Positions 34,876 through 44,208 of a DNA stretch of 64,000 bases are shown here, in pieces. Position 1 is the stretch's first letter; each line of letters starts with the position of its first letter. The notes under the pieces are model-generated. The model had not been told where the DNA came from, made no database searches, and worked only from the letters and a program-made list of their open reading frames with translations. Made by a program: the position numbers and the translations under genes. This DNA is from JAFGRR01 sp964563855. Its GTDB lineage: Bacteria; Planctomycetota; Phycisphaerae; UBA1845; Fen-1342. The stretch lies in the NCBI GenBank assembly GCA_964563855.1, contig CAZLYU010000001.1:62001-126000 (forward strand), written 5' to 3'.

Positions 34876-35990
34876 GGCGTCTCGGTGTCTTCGAGCGAGA
34901 ACTGCAGATTTGCGTAGTACGTCGTGTCGAGCCGTTCGACGCCGACGGGGACCTTCGAGTCGTACTCGTTGAGAACGCCGATCCGCACCTTCCAGGCCTC
35001 CTGGTTGCCAATCGGAATCACCAGCGAGTTGTCGAAGACGAGGCGGTAATCGTCGATGCCGTCAAACGTCGGGCGATACGTGTTTTCACTCACGTAGCGG
35101 AGCCAGGGGGCGATATCGATGCGGCCATCGAGACCGACATCCATTTGGGCGACATTCTTCGAGTCGCGATCACTGATGAACGACTCATGCAGGAAACCGA
35201 CGCCGCCGCGGCCCTTGAGTTCGTAGGCGTCTTCGCGGAAGAAGTAGTAACCAACGCCCGTGAGAAGCTGGAAGCGGAGCTCGATGTCCTCGAACTCGTC
35301 GTACTCGTTCTCGTTGGTAATGAAGGCGAACAGTCGCTCGGTGAGCAGGTGCTCGTAATAGATGCCGCCCTTCACTTCCGCCGTGTCGCGAACCTGGTTG
35401 TCTTCGCCGTATTCGCCGGACAGGTAGAACTTCAACTGGTTCTTGGGGGTCTGACGGATGAGCTCGATGTTCCCGCGCAGGTCCGTCGTCTCGGTGTTGC
35501 CCTCTTGCTTGTTGAAGCCGAGTTCGGCGACAAACGACCATTTGGGCAGCATGGCTTCGAGTTCGGCGCGCCGCTGTTCTTCTTCCGCCTCGATCGCGCG
35601 TACTTCCGGGCTCTTGGCGTCGATCAACCAGATCGCCGCGACCTGACTCATGTCGATTGGGACGCCGCCGTACTGCGTCGCGACCATCGGCTGGTCGAGG
35701 CCGGCGCTGAATTCGATGGGGCCGACGAGGCGATCGCCGGTCGCCATGCCTACGTTGACGGTTTCATCGATCTCGACATTGACGATCTGGTCAGCGTCGA
35801 TGACCAATTCACCCGCGAATTGCGTGGAGAGCTTGAGTTTGCCATCCATCAACTCGATCACGTCGCCGACGACGCGACTGCCGTCGGCGAGCGTGACCGT
35901 GTCGGCGGTGGCGGCGCTCAGGCCAAGCGTCGCCGTGAAGAGTGCAATGCGGCGACTCCAAACGCAGCGACAGCGCGTCAGAGTATCCAT
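34872..35990 (-). CDS. DUF481 outer-membrane protein
   Basis: A 372-residue exported protein. A signal peptide (RIALFTATLGLSAATA) is followed by a small beta domain (DTVTLADGSRVVGDVIELMD) typical of planctomycete secreted proteins, a charged linker (EAEEEQRRAELEAM) and then the DUF481 barrel (WSFVAELGFNKQEGNTETTD, LLTERLFAFITNENEYDEFE). DUF481 proteins are outer-membrane beta-barrels of unclear function (YdiY-like). It overlaps the S9 peptidase gene by 4 bp and is directly preceded by an 85-codon gene. Confidence 0.85.
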   Translation of the reverse strand: MDTLTRCRCVWSRRIALFTATLGLSAATADTVTLADGSRVVGDVIELMDGKLKLSTQFAGELVIDADQIVNVEIDETVNVGMATGDRLVGPIEFSAGLDQPMVATQYGGVPIDMSQVAAIWLIDAKSPEVRAIEAEEEQRRAELEAMLPKWSFVAELGFNKQEGNTETTDLRGNIELIRQTPKNQLKFYLSGEYGEDNQVRDTAEVKGGIYYEHLLTERLFAFITNENEYDEFEDIELRFQLLTGVGYYFFREDAYELKGRGGVGFLHESFISDRDSKNVAQMDVGLDGRIDIAPWLRYVSENTYRPTFDGIDDYRLVFDNSLVIPIGNQEAWKVRIGVLNEYDSKVPVGVERLDTTYYANLQFSLEDTETP

Positions 35991-36248
35991 CTACACCTCG
36001 CCGTCGTCGTCGCCTTCGAGCCGGTCAAACACAAAGTCGATGCCGTCGTTGATCGCCGCTTCGATCGGGGAGATCAGGAAGGCGCTGACGACGCTCGAGA
36101 TCAGATCGCGCGAGTCGAGCGTGACCGAGGTATTCACCTCGCCGAAGTCGCAGCGCCCGAAGAACGGGATCTGCAACAAACTCGAGGTCATGAGGATGCC
36201 GCCCCACCGCTGCACGCGGCGCCAGCGTCGGTAAGTGTTGGCCTGCAT
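35991..36248 (-). CDS. small conserved-looking hypothetical protein
   Basis: An 85-residue protein with a basic N-terminus (NTYRRWRRVQRWGGILM), a short hydrophobic segment and a single cysteine (FFGRCDF), then a helical part (SRDLISSVVSAFLISPIEAA) and an acidic end. The ATG at 36248 has GAGGAG nine bases before it; a longer start at 36326 is less supported. Its stop codon is directly followed by the DUF481 start. I do not recognise the family; the signal-like N-terminus suggests export. Confidence 0.6.
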   Translation of the reverse strand: MQANTYRRWRRVQRWGGILMTSSLLQIPFFGRCDFGEVNTSVTLDSRDLISSVVSAFLISPIEAAINDGIDFVFDRLEGDDDGEV

Positions 36249-36471
36249 GATGAAGAACTCCTCGGCAGAGGGACACGGGCGGCGCCGTACTCGGACCCCG
36301 CTCGGGCGGAATATAGGCTCCGGCATCGTCGCCCCGCAAGCGTTCGCGCTGCGCTTTTGCGCAACCCGCGTCGGTCACGCGCCGCGGCGCTCGGTTGCCA
36401 ACCTTATCGCCGTCCGTCATCATTCACGGTTTGCTGCTCAGGTGCCAGCTCGCCTCGCTCTAGGAGTTCTC

Positions 36472-37842
36472 TTGCCCCAAACGTTGGCGCGATCCATCGC
36501 CGAGTGGTCGCAGGAAGCGTCGTTTGATCGACTTGGCCGCCGAACGGTCCATGAAGTGAAGCGACGCGTGCTCGACTCGTTTGGCTGTGCGCTCGGCGCG
36601 TGGTCGAGCCGGCCGGCGCGTGTGACCACCGAGGCGGCGCAGGCCGTCACCATGCTCGAGGGCGGTGCAAGTCTGTTTGGTACGCAGCACGTCACCACGC
36701 CGGATCTCGCCGCGTTCCGCAACGGCGCCCTCGTGCGCTACCTCGACTTCAACGACACGTACCTCAGCAAAGAGCCCGCCCATCCGAGCGACAATATCCC
36801 CGCCGCACTGGCCGTGGGACAGGCCGCGAACCGCAACGGTCGCGAGATCATCACGGCGATTGCGCTCGCTTACGAGTTGCAGTGTCGCTTGTGCGACGCG
36901 GCGTCGTTGCGCGTGCATGGGTGGGACCACGTCGTCTACGGTGCGCTGTCGAGCGCGCTCGCGGCCAGCAAGCTCTGGGGGCTGGACGTCGAGCAGACCG
37001 AGCACGCGCTTGGCTTGGCGGGTGTATGCAACTTCGCCACTCGGCAAACTCGGACTGGCCAGATCTCGGATTGGAAGGCTTGCGCGTTCTCCAACGCGGC
37101 CCGCAACGGCGTGTTCGCGGCGGACCTGGCGCGGCGCGGCATGACCGGACCCAGCGACATCTTTGAGGGACCCAAAGGACTGCAGCAAATGGTCACCGGG
37201 CCGTTCGACCTCGCGTGGAGCGAAGGCCCCGAAGACTGGATGATCCTCAAGACCTACATCAAATACTGGCCCGCCGAGTATCACGCGCAGTCCGCGATCG
37301 ACGCCGCCTTGCAGTTGCGCCCGGATACGGGCGGCCCAGACGCGATCAAGGAAGTCGTGATCGAGAGCTTTGAGGCGGCGGTGTCGATCATCGGCAGCGA
37401 GCCCGAGAAGTGGCGCCCGACGAGCCGCGAAACCGCCGACCACAGCATGCCGTACATGGTGGCGCGGGCGCTGATCGACGGCGAGTTGACGCGTGCGTCG
37501 TTCGAGCTCGAGCGACTCCAGACGCCCGACGTGCTCCGCCTGCTCGACGCGACCAAGATCGTCGAGAACGACGCATGCAACGCCGGCTACCCGGCGGGCA
37601 TTCCCAACCAGTTGTCGATTCACCTGCACGACGGGCGAACGCTGCAGCGTCGCGTGGATTTTCCACGCGGACACGCCGGCAACCCAATGAGCGATGACGA
37701 AGTGGTCGCCAAGTTCAAGGATCTCGCGACAGGCGTCATCGCGAACGACGAAGCCGAGCGACTGGTCCAACGGGTCATGACGTTCGAGGATGCGCGCGAC
37801 GCGGCGGCGTTGGTCGAATTTGCCGGCCCGCCGATGATCTGA
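36472..37842 (+). CDS. prpD: MmgE/PrpD family, probable 2-methylcitrate dehydratase
   Basis: Dehydrates 2-methylcitrate in the methylcitrate cycle. Family signatures are clear: RRVLDSFGCALGAW, FRNGALVRYLDFNDTYLS, HPSDNIPAALAVGQAANRNG, and WPAEYHAQSAIDAAL. The family is normally 450-480 residues; a TTG start at 36472 with AGGAG five bases upstream gives 456 residues starting at LPQTLARSIAEW, so it is preferred over the 79-residue longer frame from 36235, whose extra part overlaps the divergent gene and is not protein-like. First gene of a prpD-citrate synthase-prpB-prpC cluster, which supports this function over other MmgE/PrpD roles. Confidence 0.87.
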   Translation: MPQTLARSIAEWSQEASFDRLGRRTVHEVKRRVLDSFGCALGAWSSRPARVTTEAAQAVTMLEGGASLFGTQHVTTPDLAAFRNGALVRYLDFNDTYLSKEPAHPSDNIPAALAVGQAANRNGREIITAIALAYELQCRLCDAASLRVHGWDHVVYGALSSALAASKLWGLDVEQTEHALGLAGVCNFATRQTRTGQISDWKACAFSNAARNGVFAADLARRGMTGPSDIFEGPKGLQQMVTGPFDLAWSEGPEDWMILKTYIKYWPAEYHAQSAIDAALQLRPDTGGPDAIKEVVIESFEAAVSIIGSEPEKWRPTSRETADHSMPYMVARALIDGELTRASFELERLQTPDVLRLLDATKIVENDACNAGYPAGIPNQLSIHLHDGRTLQRRVDFPRGHAGNPMSDDEVVAKFKDLATGVIANDEAERLVQRVMTFEDARDAAALVEFAGPPMI

Positions 37843-37922
37843 CCCGCGCGGGCGGCGACGCATTGATGCACTAGCATTCAACAGAGTGGGTGCATCGCGA
37901 AATGATGGGTGCGAGGAAAGCG

Positions 37923-39215
37923 ATGTCTGAGACGGCGAAGCTCGTAGTTGGTGATCGGACCTTTACGCTCCCGGTCGTGACCGGATCGGAGGAGGAGCGC
38001 GCGGTCGACGTCAGTCAGCTCCGCGCTGACAGCGGGTTGATCACGCTCGATGAAGGCTACGGCAACACGGGGTCGTGTGAGAGCGCCATCACGTTCATTG
38101 ACGGCGAGCGCGGCGTGCTGCGCTATCGGGGTTATCCGATCGAGCAGCTCGCCGAACACAGCGACTTCGTCGAAACATCTTATCTGCTGATGTTCGGCGA
38201 GTTGCCAAATGCGGAACAACTCTCCGAGTTTCGTGCGCTCCTCAATCGCTACATGTTCATTCATGAGAACATGCGCCATCACTTCTCCGGGTTCCCCGCG
38301 GATGCGCCGCCGATGGCGATCCTGTCGGCCATGGTCAACACGCTCGGATGTTTTCAGGGGCAGGTCGTCGAGCCGTCTGACACGACCAGCTTTGAAGACG
38401 CGGCGGCGCGCCTGATGAGCAAGGTGCGCACCGTGGCGGCGTGGACCTATCGCACCAGCCGCGGCTTGGCGACGAACTACCCGCGCCACGACATGAGCTA
38501 CACGGCGAACTTCCTGCACATGATGTTCTGCATGCCAAACGCGCCGTGTGAGCCTTCGGACGAGGTCGTGCGAGCGCTCGACGTGATCTTGCTGCTGCAT
38601 GCCGACCACGAGCAGAACTGCTCGACGTCAACCGTACGCATGGTCGGGTCCAGCCACGCGAACCTCTACGCGTCCATCGCCGCCGGCGTTTGCGCACTGT
38701 GGGGGCCGCTGCACGGCGGGGCCAACCTCGCGGTGATTCGCATGCTGGAGCGCATCCAGCAGAGCGGCCAGCCGCTGCAAGCCTTTGTCGATCGTGTGAA
38801 GGACAAGTCGTCCGGCGAACGACTCATGGGCTTCGGTCACCGCGTCTACAAGAACTTCGACCCACGGGCCAAGATCATCAAGCAGGCTTGCGACAGCGTG
38901 CTCGAGAATCTCGGCGTGCACGACCCGCTGCTCGACATCGCCAAGCAACTCGAAGAAGTCGCCCTGCGCGACGAGTATTTCGTCGAACGCAAGCTCTACC
39001 CCAACGTCGACTTCAACAGCGGCATCATCATGAAGGCGATTGGCATCCCTGTGGACATGTTCCCGGTCATCTTCGCCATGGGGCGCCTGCCAGGCTGGAT
39101 GGCGAACTGGCGCGAAGTCTGGATGAACCCAAACGGACGCATCTATCGGCCGCGGCAGGTTTATCAGGGGCCGAACGAACGCGACTACATCCCTCTCCCG
39201 AAGCGCAGCGGTTAA
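37923..39215 (+). CDS. gltA: citrate synthase (type II, GltA-like)
   Basis: Condenses acetyl-CoA with oxaloacetate; 430 residues, the length of hexameric type II enzymes. Catalytic residues are visible: His in LLLHADHEQNCSTSTVRMVG, His in GFGHRVYKNFDPRAK and Asp in YPNVDFNSGIIMKAIG. The N-terminal small beta domain (LVVGDRTFTLPVVTGSEEER) is typical of GltA. The ATG at 37923 has GAGGAAAG upstream; an earlier in-frame ATG lies at 37890. It sits inside a methylcitrate operon between prpD and prpB, 80 bp after prpD and 3 bp before prpB. Confidence 0.93.
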   Translation: MSETAKLVVGDRTFTLPVVTGSEEERAVDVSQLRADSGLITLDEGYGNTGSCESAITFIDGERGVLRYRGYPIEQLAEHSDFVETSYLLMFGELPNAEQLSEFRALLNRYMFIHENMRHHFSGFPADAPPMAILSAMVNTLGCFQGQVVEPSDTTSFEDAAARLMSKVRTVAAWTYRTSRGLATNYPRHDMSYTANFLHMMFCMPNAPCEPSDEVVRALDVILLLHADHEQNCSTSTVRMVGSSHANLYASIAAGVCALWGPLHGGANLAVIRMLERIQQSGQPLQAFVDRVKDKSSGERLMGFGHRVYKNFDPRAKIIKQACDSVLENLGVHDPLLDIAKQLEEVALRDEYFVERKLYPNVDFNSGIIMKAIGIPVDMFPVIFAMGRLPGWMANWREVWMNPNGRIYRPRQVYQGPNERDYIPLPKRSG

Positions 39216-39218
39216 CGC

Positions 39219-40103
39219 ATGACGCCGGCTGGCCACAGCTCGCGAACGGCGCGGCTTCGCGCGTTGCTCGCGGAGGGGCCAGTCATGCTGCCAGGGGCGA
39301 CCAACGCGCTTAGCGCGAAGCTGATCGAGCAAGCCGGTTTCGACGCCATGTACCTCTCCGGCGCCGTGCTGGCCAACAGCGTGCTCGGCGCCCCGGACGT
39401 CGGGCTGACCACGCTTTCCGAAGCGGTTGGGCACGCCAAGCACTGCGTCGCCGCTACACAGTTGCCCGCCATCATGGACGCGGACACCGGCTTTGGCGGG
39501 GCCGACAACGCTGCCCGCACGGTGCGCGAATTCGAGAGCATCGGCCTCTGCGGCCTGCACCTCGAAGACCAGGAATTCCCGAAACGCTGCGGTCACTTGG
39601 CCGGCAAGACGCTCGTGCCCGCCGACGAGTTCTGCATCAAGCTCGAGGCCGCGAGCGCCGCGCGCCGCGACAAAGACTTCCTGATCATCGCGCGGACCGA
39701 CGCGCGCAGCGTCACCGGCTACGACGACGCCGTGCGACGGGCGCACGCCTATCTGCAGGCCGGCGCCGATGCGATCTTCCCCGAGGCGCTGCAGAGTCGC
39801 GACGAATTCGCCCGCTTCGCCGACGACATGCACGGGGCCGTGCTGCTCGCAAACATGACCGAGTTCGGCCGCACCCCGTACCTGACCGCGCAGGAGTTCG
39901 GGGACATGGGATATCGGCTCGTGATTTTCCCCGTCACCTTGCAGCGCATTACGGCGTTCGCACAAGCGTCGGCGTTGCGCACGCTGCGCGCCCATGGCGG
40001 GCAAGCCGCTTTGCTCGATCAAATGCAAACCCGTCAAGACCTCTACGACCTGCTCGACTATCAAGTCACTCCCCCTCATCCGCCGGAGTCGTCACAATCA
40101 TGA
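39219..40103 (+). CDS. prpB: methylisocitrate lyase
   Basis: Cleaves 2-methylisocitrate into pyruvate and succinate. The 294-residue protein has the PEP mutase/isocitrate lyase fold with PGATNALSAKLIEQAGFDAM, the Asp cluster IMDADTGFGG, the active-site loop PKRCGHLAGK and IARTDARSVTGYDDAVRRA. KRCGH is diagnostic of the PrpB subgroup. It is tightly spaced between the two synthase genes and its stop overlaps the next start (ATGA). Confidence 0.95.
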   Translation: MTPAGHSSRTARLRALLAEGPVMLPGATNALSAKLIEQAGFDAMYLSGAVLANSVLGAPDVGLTTLSEAVGHAKHCVAATQLPAIMDADTGFGGADNAARTVREFESIGLCGLHLEDQEFPKRCGHLAGKTLVPADEFCIKLEAASAARRDKDFLIIARTDARSVTGYDDAVRRAHAYLQAGADAIFPEALQSRDEFARFADDMHGAVLLANMTEFGRTPYLTAQEFGDMGYRLVIFPVTLQRITAFAQASALRTLRAHGGQAALLDQMQTRQDLYDLLDYQVTPPHPPESSQS

Positions 40104-41233
40104 GCGCACCCAACTCAGCCGCCGAGCCGTTCTACCCGGGACTGGCCGGCGTCGTCGCAGGCGAGACGGCGGTCTCGGCCGTGACCCAAGACTCGTTGCA
40201 CTATCGCGGCTATGCGATCGATGACCTCGCCGAACACGCCAGCTTCGAGGAAGTCGCGTATCTGCTGTTGCACGGAGAAGCCCCGACAACGGCGCAGCTC
40301 GAGAACTTTCGCAACCACTTCGACGCGCACCGCGCTGTGCCCAAAAACGTGCTGGACGCGCTCGAGCGGATTCCGGCGGACGTCTCGCTCATGGACGTCT
40401 TGCGGACGACGGTGTCGCTCGCCGGTCACGTCGACCCGGCGAGCGACGGTGAGCCCGAAACGGCCGCCGCCGAACGCTTGCTCGCCCTTATCCCCAGCAT
40501 CATCGCGGCGCGTCTGCGGCTGCTCAGCGGTCACGCCCCGCTCGAGCCGCAACCCGGCTTATCCCACGCCGCCCAGTTGCTCCAACTGCTGTCAGGTGAG
40601 GCGCCGCGGAAGGAAGCGGAGCGTACGCTCGACCTGACGTTCACGCTCTACGCCGAGCATGACTTCAACGCGTCAGCGTACGCGGCCCGCGTTTGTACAA
40701 GCACCGGCAGCGACCTGTTCTCTTCAATCGTCGCGGCGATCGGTACGCTCAAGGGGTCGCTGCATGGCGGCGCCAACGAGCAAGCGACCAAGCTCCTGAC
40801 GCGCTTCTCGTCGGCCGATGAAGCGCGAACCTGGGCCGAGCAGGCACTGGAGCGTAAAGAGCGCATCATGGGCTTCGGCCACCGCGTGTATAAGAACGGC
40901 GACCACCGGGCGCGCATTCTGGAAACTGTGATGCGCGACCTGGCCGCTCAGCACGCTGAGGGCTGGCGAGTGGAGATTTACGACGCCATCCGGGACGTGG
41001 TCACCGGTCAGAAGGGGCTCCACCCCAACCTCGACTACCCGTGCGGCATGGCGTACCACCTGCTGGGCTTGCCCATCGACTGTTACACGCCGCTCTTCGT
41101 TGCGGCTCGCACGGCGGGGTGGGCGGCGCATGTCTTCGAGCAGCGTCGCGAGGGGCGCTTGATTCGACCGCGCAGCAAATACGTCGGCCCCAAGCCGCGA
41201 GCGTGGCCGCAGAGCCCGAACGCCGCAAGCTAA
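40100..41233 (+). CDS. prpC: 2-methylcitrate synthase / citrate synthase (short type)
   Basis: A 377-residue citrate-synthase family protein, shorter than the paralogue two genes upstream and lacking its N-terminal beta domain. Catalytic segments: LYAEHDFNASAYAARVCTST, GSLHGGANEQA, MGFGHRVYKNGDHRA and PNLDYPCGMAYHLLG. The start (FYPGLAGVVAGETAVSAV) and length match PrpC/MmgD-type methylcitrate synthases. The 4-bp overlap with prpB and the presence of prpD make methylcitrate synthesis from propionyl-CoA the likely role. It ends 4 bp inside the convergent glycosyltransferase gene. Confidence 0.88.
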   Translation: MSAPNSAAEPFYPGLAGVVAGETAVSAVTQDSLHYRGYAIDDLAEHASFEEVAYLLLHGEAPTTAQLENFRNHFDAHRAVPKNVLDALERIPADVSLMDVLRTTVSLAGHVDPASDGEPETAAAERLLALIPSIIAARLRLLSGHAPLEPQPGLSHAAQLLQLLSGEAPRKEAERTLDLTFTLYAEHDFNASAYAARVCTSTGSDLFSSIVAAIGTLKGSLHGGANEQATKLLTRFSSADEARTWAEQALERKERIMGFGHRVYKNGDHRARILETVMRDLAAQHAEGWRVEIYDAIRDVVTGQKGLHPNLDYPCGMAYHLLGLPIDCYTPLFVAARTAGWAAHVFEQRREGRLIRPRSKYVGPKPRAWPQSPNAAS

Positions 41234-42330
41234 CCACCACAGGGGCTATTAGCGCTCGTGTGCAGACCTTCGCCGCTCGTCGGCGTCGCGAGCGTCCGTT
41301 CGACAGCCTCGATGATTGGTCGCGCCTCCAAGTGTTGCATGCACGAGTGGTGCCAACAGCTCCGCTGATAACACGCCAGGCAGTCCAGCGGCGAACGGAC
41401 CACGCAGGCGCGCGGCGAATAGGGACCGCACCGAGCGGGGTCGGTCGGGCCGAAGATCGCGACTACCGGCGTGCCGAGCGCGGCGGCGATGTGCATCGGC
41501 CCACTGTCATTGCACAGCACCGTTTGCGCCTCCGCGAGCAACGCTGTCAGTTCACGCAGGGTGGTGGCGCCCACCAAGTCGATCGGCGGCCGCTCACACG
41601 CCGCGGTCACGGCGTGCGCGACATCACGCTCATCGGGGGCGCCAAGCAGCACACAGCGAACCGCGCCCACCCGCTCGATCGCATTCATCACGGCCGCGAA
41701 CCGGTCGGGCCGCCACTGCTTGGTCACCCAGCGCGCGCCAGGAATCACCGCAACGAAAGGTGATTCGGCTGGAAGCCCCCGCTCGGTCAGCAGACGCCGC
41801 GCAGCCGCGTGCTCATCGTTGGTGACCGCGAGCGGAAACTGCGGTTCGTCGATCAAGAGACCGATCGCGCGGGCCAGCGCGACGTTGCGATCGACGGCGT
41901 GCACAACGTCGCGCGACGGGCGCACCCGATGCGTGTAGCACAGCGCGGCCATCTCGCGAGCGCCGGCAAACCCGACCCGCCGCGAAGCGCCGCAGGCTGT
42001 CGCCAGAAAAGCGCTGCGAAACAGGCCTTGCAGGTCGATCACCAGATCGAAGCGCATCTGTCGCAGGCGCCGGACGAAGCGCCAAAAGTCGCTGAAGCGT
42101 CGACCGTCGCGATGCATGGCGCCATATCCGCCGCGATCGAACGGGATCACCTCGTCCAGTAGCGGGTGGTTGTCCAGCAGCGGCGCGAACCCGCGATTGA
42201 TCAGCCACGCAAGATGCGCCTGGGGGAACGCTTCGCGCAACGCCGCCAACACGGGCAACGCATGCACGATGTCGCCGAGCGAACTGGGCTTGATGATCAA
42301 CACACGTTTGGCGCGGCGGATTGAGGTCAC
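41230..42330 (-). CDS. glycosyltransferase family 9 (heptosyltransferase-like)
   Basis: A 366-residue GT-B enzyme of family 9: KRVLIIKPSSLGDIVHALPV at the start, VIDLQGLFRSAFLATACGAS, PGARWVTKQWRPDRFAAV, and the nucleotide-binding end LCNDSGPMHIAAALGTPVVA IFGPTDPARCGPY (two adjoining pieces). GT9 enzymes add heptose from ADP-heptose to the inner core of lipopolysaccharide in the cytoplasm. An LPS-type envelope is therefore suggested. Substrate specificity (WaaC or WaaF-like) is not decided. Its 3' end overlaps prpC. Confidence 0.9.
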   Translation of the reverse strand: MTSIRRAKRVLIIKPSSLGDIVHALPVLAALREAFPQAHLAWLINRGFAPLLDNHPLLDEVIPFDRGGYGAMHRDGRRFSDFWRFVRRLRQMRFDLVIDLQGLFRSAFLATACGASRRVGFAGAREMAALCYTHRVRPSRDVVHAVDRNVALARAIGLLIDEPQFPLAVTNDEHAAARRLLTERGLPAESPFVAVIPGARWVTKQWRPDRFAAVMNAIERVGAVRCVLLGAPDERDVAHAVTAACERPPIDLVGATTLRELTALLAEAQTVLCNDSGPMHIAAALGTPVVAIFGPTDPARCGPYSPRACVVRSPLDCLACYQRSCWHHSCMQHLEARPIIEAVERTLATPTSGEGLHTSANSPCGG

Positions 42331-42419
42331 GTGGGCAGTATAGACCGCAGAGAGACAGCGTCCGCATTCGCCACTACCCTAGCCGCCTGGGGCAAACGAC
42401 TCGCGACCGGAGAGATCAG

Positions 42420-44174
42420 ATGAAGACACATGTCTCGATAGTGGTTTCCATCGCGCTGCTGAGCAGTGTCGGGCGTCCACACGCCGCGGCCGACGAGGCG
42501 TCAACGCCGCCGTGGTCGGCGCGCAGCCAAGGCGGCATGGTGGCCAGCGATTCGCCGGAGGCGTCGCAGATTGGCGCCGATGTGCTCGCCGCCGGCGGCA
42601 ACGCGTTTGATGCGGCGGTCGCGGTTTCCTTCGCACTCAACGTGGGACGACCCTACAGCACCGGGTTGGGCGGCGGCGGCTTCATGCTGGCCTACGTCGC
42701 TAAAGAGAATCGCTATGTGTGCCTCGACTTCCGCGAGATGGCGCCGGCCGGCGCTACACCCGACTACTTCACGCGCATGCGCGAACGCCGCGGCGACGGC
42801 CCCGCGCCCAGCCTCTACGGGGGCCCGGCGGTCGGCGTGCCCGGTCAGTTGGCGGGCCTCGCGGAAATCAACCGCCGCTTTGGCTCGAAGTCGCTCTCCG
42901 AACTCATCCGGCCGGCGCTGGCGCTCTGCCGCGTCGGCGCCGCAGTCGATGCAAACTTTCGCGACGCGTGTCAGAGCACGATTGCGCTCTACAAGCGGCA
43001 CACGCAATTGCGGGCCCTCGCTCCGCACATCAATCGCATCTTTCTCAGCGATGAACTGACGGCGCCGGACATTGGAATGCGACTCCCCCGGCCCGACCTC
43101 GCCCGCGCGTTGGAACTCATCGCGAAGCAGGGCGCTGACGCGTTTTATGCCGGCGAGATCGGCGCCGCCGTCGTTGCTGCGGCGAATGCGTACGACGGTG
43201 TGCTGACCAGCGCCGACCTGGCGAACTATCGCGTGAAAGAGCGCACACCGGTGCGCGGCGTGTTTGGCGCGTTTGAGGTGATCTCCATGCCGCCGCCGTC
43301 TTCGGGCGGGGTTGCGCTGCTGCAGGCGCTGCAGATTCTCGAAGCTGCGCGCGGCGGCGAGAAACGTGCGTTTACGCCCGCCGAACACATGCACCTGCGG
43401 GTCGAGTCGCTGAAGCACGCCTTCGCCGACCGCGCCCGCTGGCTGGCGGACAGCGACTTTGTCGACGTCCCGCTCGATCTCCTCACCAGCCGCGAATACG
43501 CCGCACAACTCGCGAAGCGCGTTGATCCGCAGCGGGCCGGCGCCAGCGACGGCTACGGCGTTGAGCAGTTGCCGGAAGATCGCGGCACGTCGCACTACTG
43601 CGTCGTCGATCGGGACGGCAACGTCGTCGCGCTCACCGAGACCATCAACGCGACGTTCGGGTCGCTCGTCGTGGCGCATCCGTACGGCATTGTGCTCAAC
43701 AACGAGATGGACGACTTCGTCACGGAGAGCGGCGCAGCCAACCTCTACGGCTTGCAGCAAAGCGACCGCAACCTGGTGGAGCCGGGCAAACGACCGCTGT
43801 CGAGCATGTCGCCCACGATCGTGACGCGCGACAACCTGCCGGTGCTCGCACTCGGCGGATCCGGCGGACCGCGCATCATTTCGTCCGTGTTTCACGTACT
43901 GCTGAACGTCATCGACATTCGGCTGCCGCTCGCTACGGCGGTGGAGAGTGTGCGAGCGCATCATCAGTGGCGGCCTGACGTGATCTACTTCGATCGCCCC
44001 GCGCCCGAAGGCGCCGCCGCCCTGCGCGGGTTCGGTCATGAGATTTCGAACGAGCACCGCTACGGAGTGGTGCAGGCGATACGGATCGAACGCGATTCAG
44101 ACACGGCGATCAGCGCGCTCCAGGGCGTCAGCGATCCGCGCAAAGGTGGGCGGCCGGTTGGTGTGGAGCGGTAG
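42420..44174 (+). CDS. ggt: gamma-glutamyltransferase
   Basis: An exported autoprocessing Ntn-hydrolase that transfers or hydrolyses gamma-glutamyl groups, for example from glutathione. The 584-residue precursor has a signal peptide (VSIVVSIALLSSVGRPHAAA), the large-subunit core (GGNAFDAAVAVSFALNVGRP, STGLGGGGFMLAY, DFREMAP) and the cleavage/nucleophile site RGTSHYCVVD with Thr390. The small subunit keeps ETINATFGSLVV, GIVLNNEMDDF and LSSMSPTIV. The ATG at 42420 follows GGAGAG; the longer frame from 42321 is not needed. Confidence 0.94.
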   Translation: MKTHVSIVVSIALLSSVGRPHAAADEASTPPWSARSQGGMVASDSPEASQIGADVLAAGGNAFDAAVAVSFALNVGRPYSTGLGGGGFMLAYVAKENRYVCLDFREMAPAGATPDYFTRMRERRGDGPAPSLYGGPAVGVPGQLAGLAEINRRFGSKSLSELIRPALALCRVGAAVDANFRDACQSTIALYKRHTQLRALAPHINRIFLSDELTAPDIGMRLPRPDLARALELIAKQGADAFYAGEIGAAVVAAANAYDGVLTSADLANYRVKERTPVRGVFGAFEVISMPPPSSGGVALLQALQILEAARGGEKRAFTPAEHMHLRVESLKHAFADRARWLADSDFVDVPLDLLTSREYAAQLAKRVDPQRAGASDGYGVEQLPEDRGTSHYCVVDRDGNVVALTETINATFGSLVVAHPYGIVLNNEMDDFVTESGAANLYGLQQSDRNLVEPGKRPLSSMSPTIVTRDNLPVLALGGSGGPRIISSVFHVLLNVIDIRLPLATAVESVRAHHQWRPDVIYFDRPAPEGAAALRGFGHEISNEHRYGVVQAIRIERDSDTAISALQGVSDPRKGGRPVGVER

Positions 44175-44208
44175 CTGGGCCACGTACTCGACTGCACAAT
44201 CGCGACGC

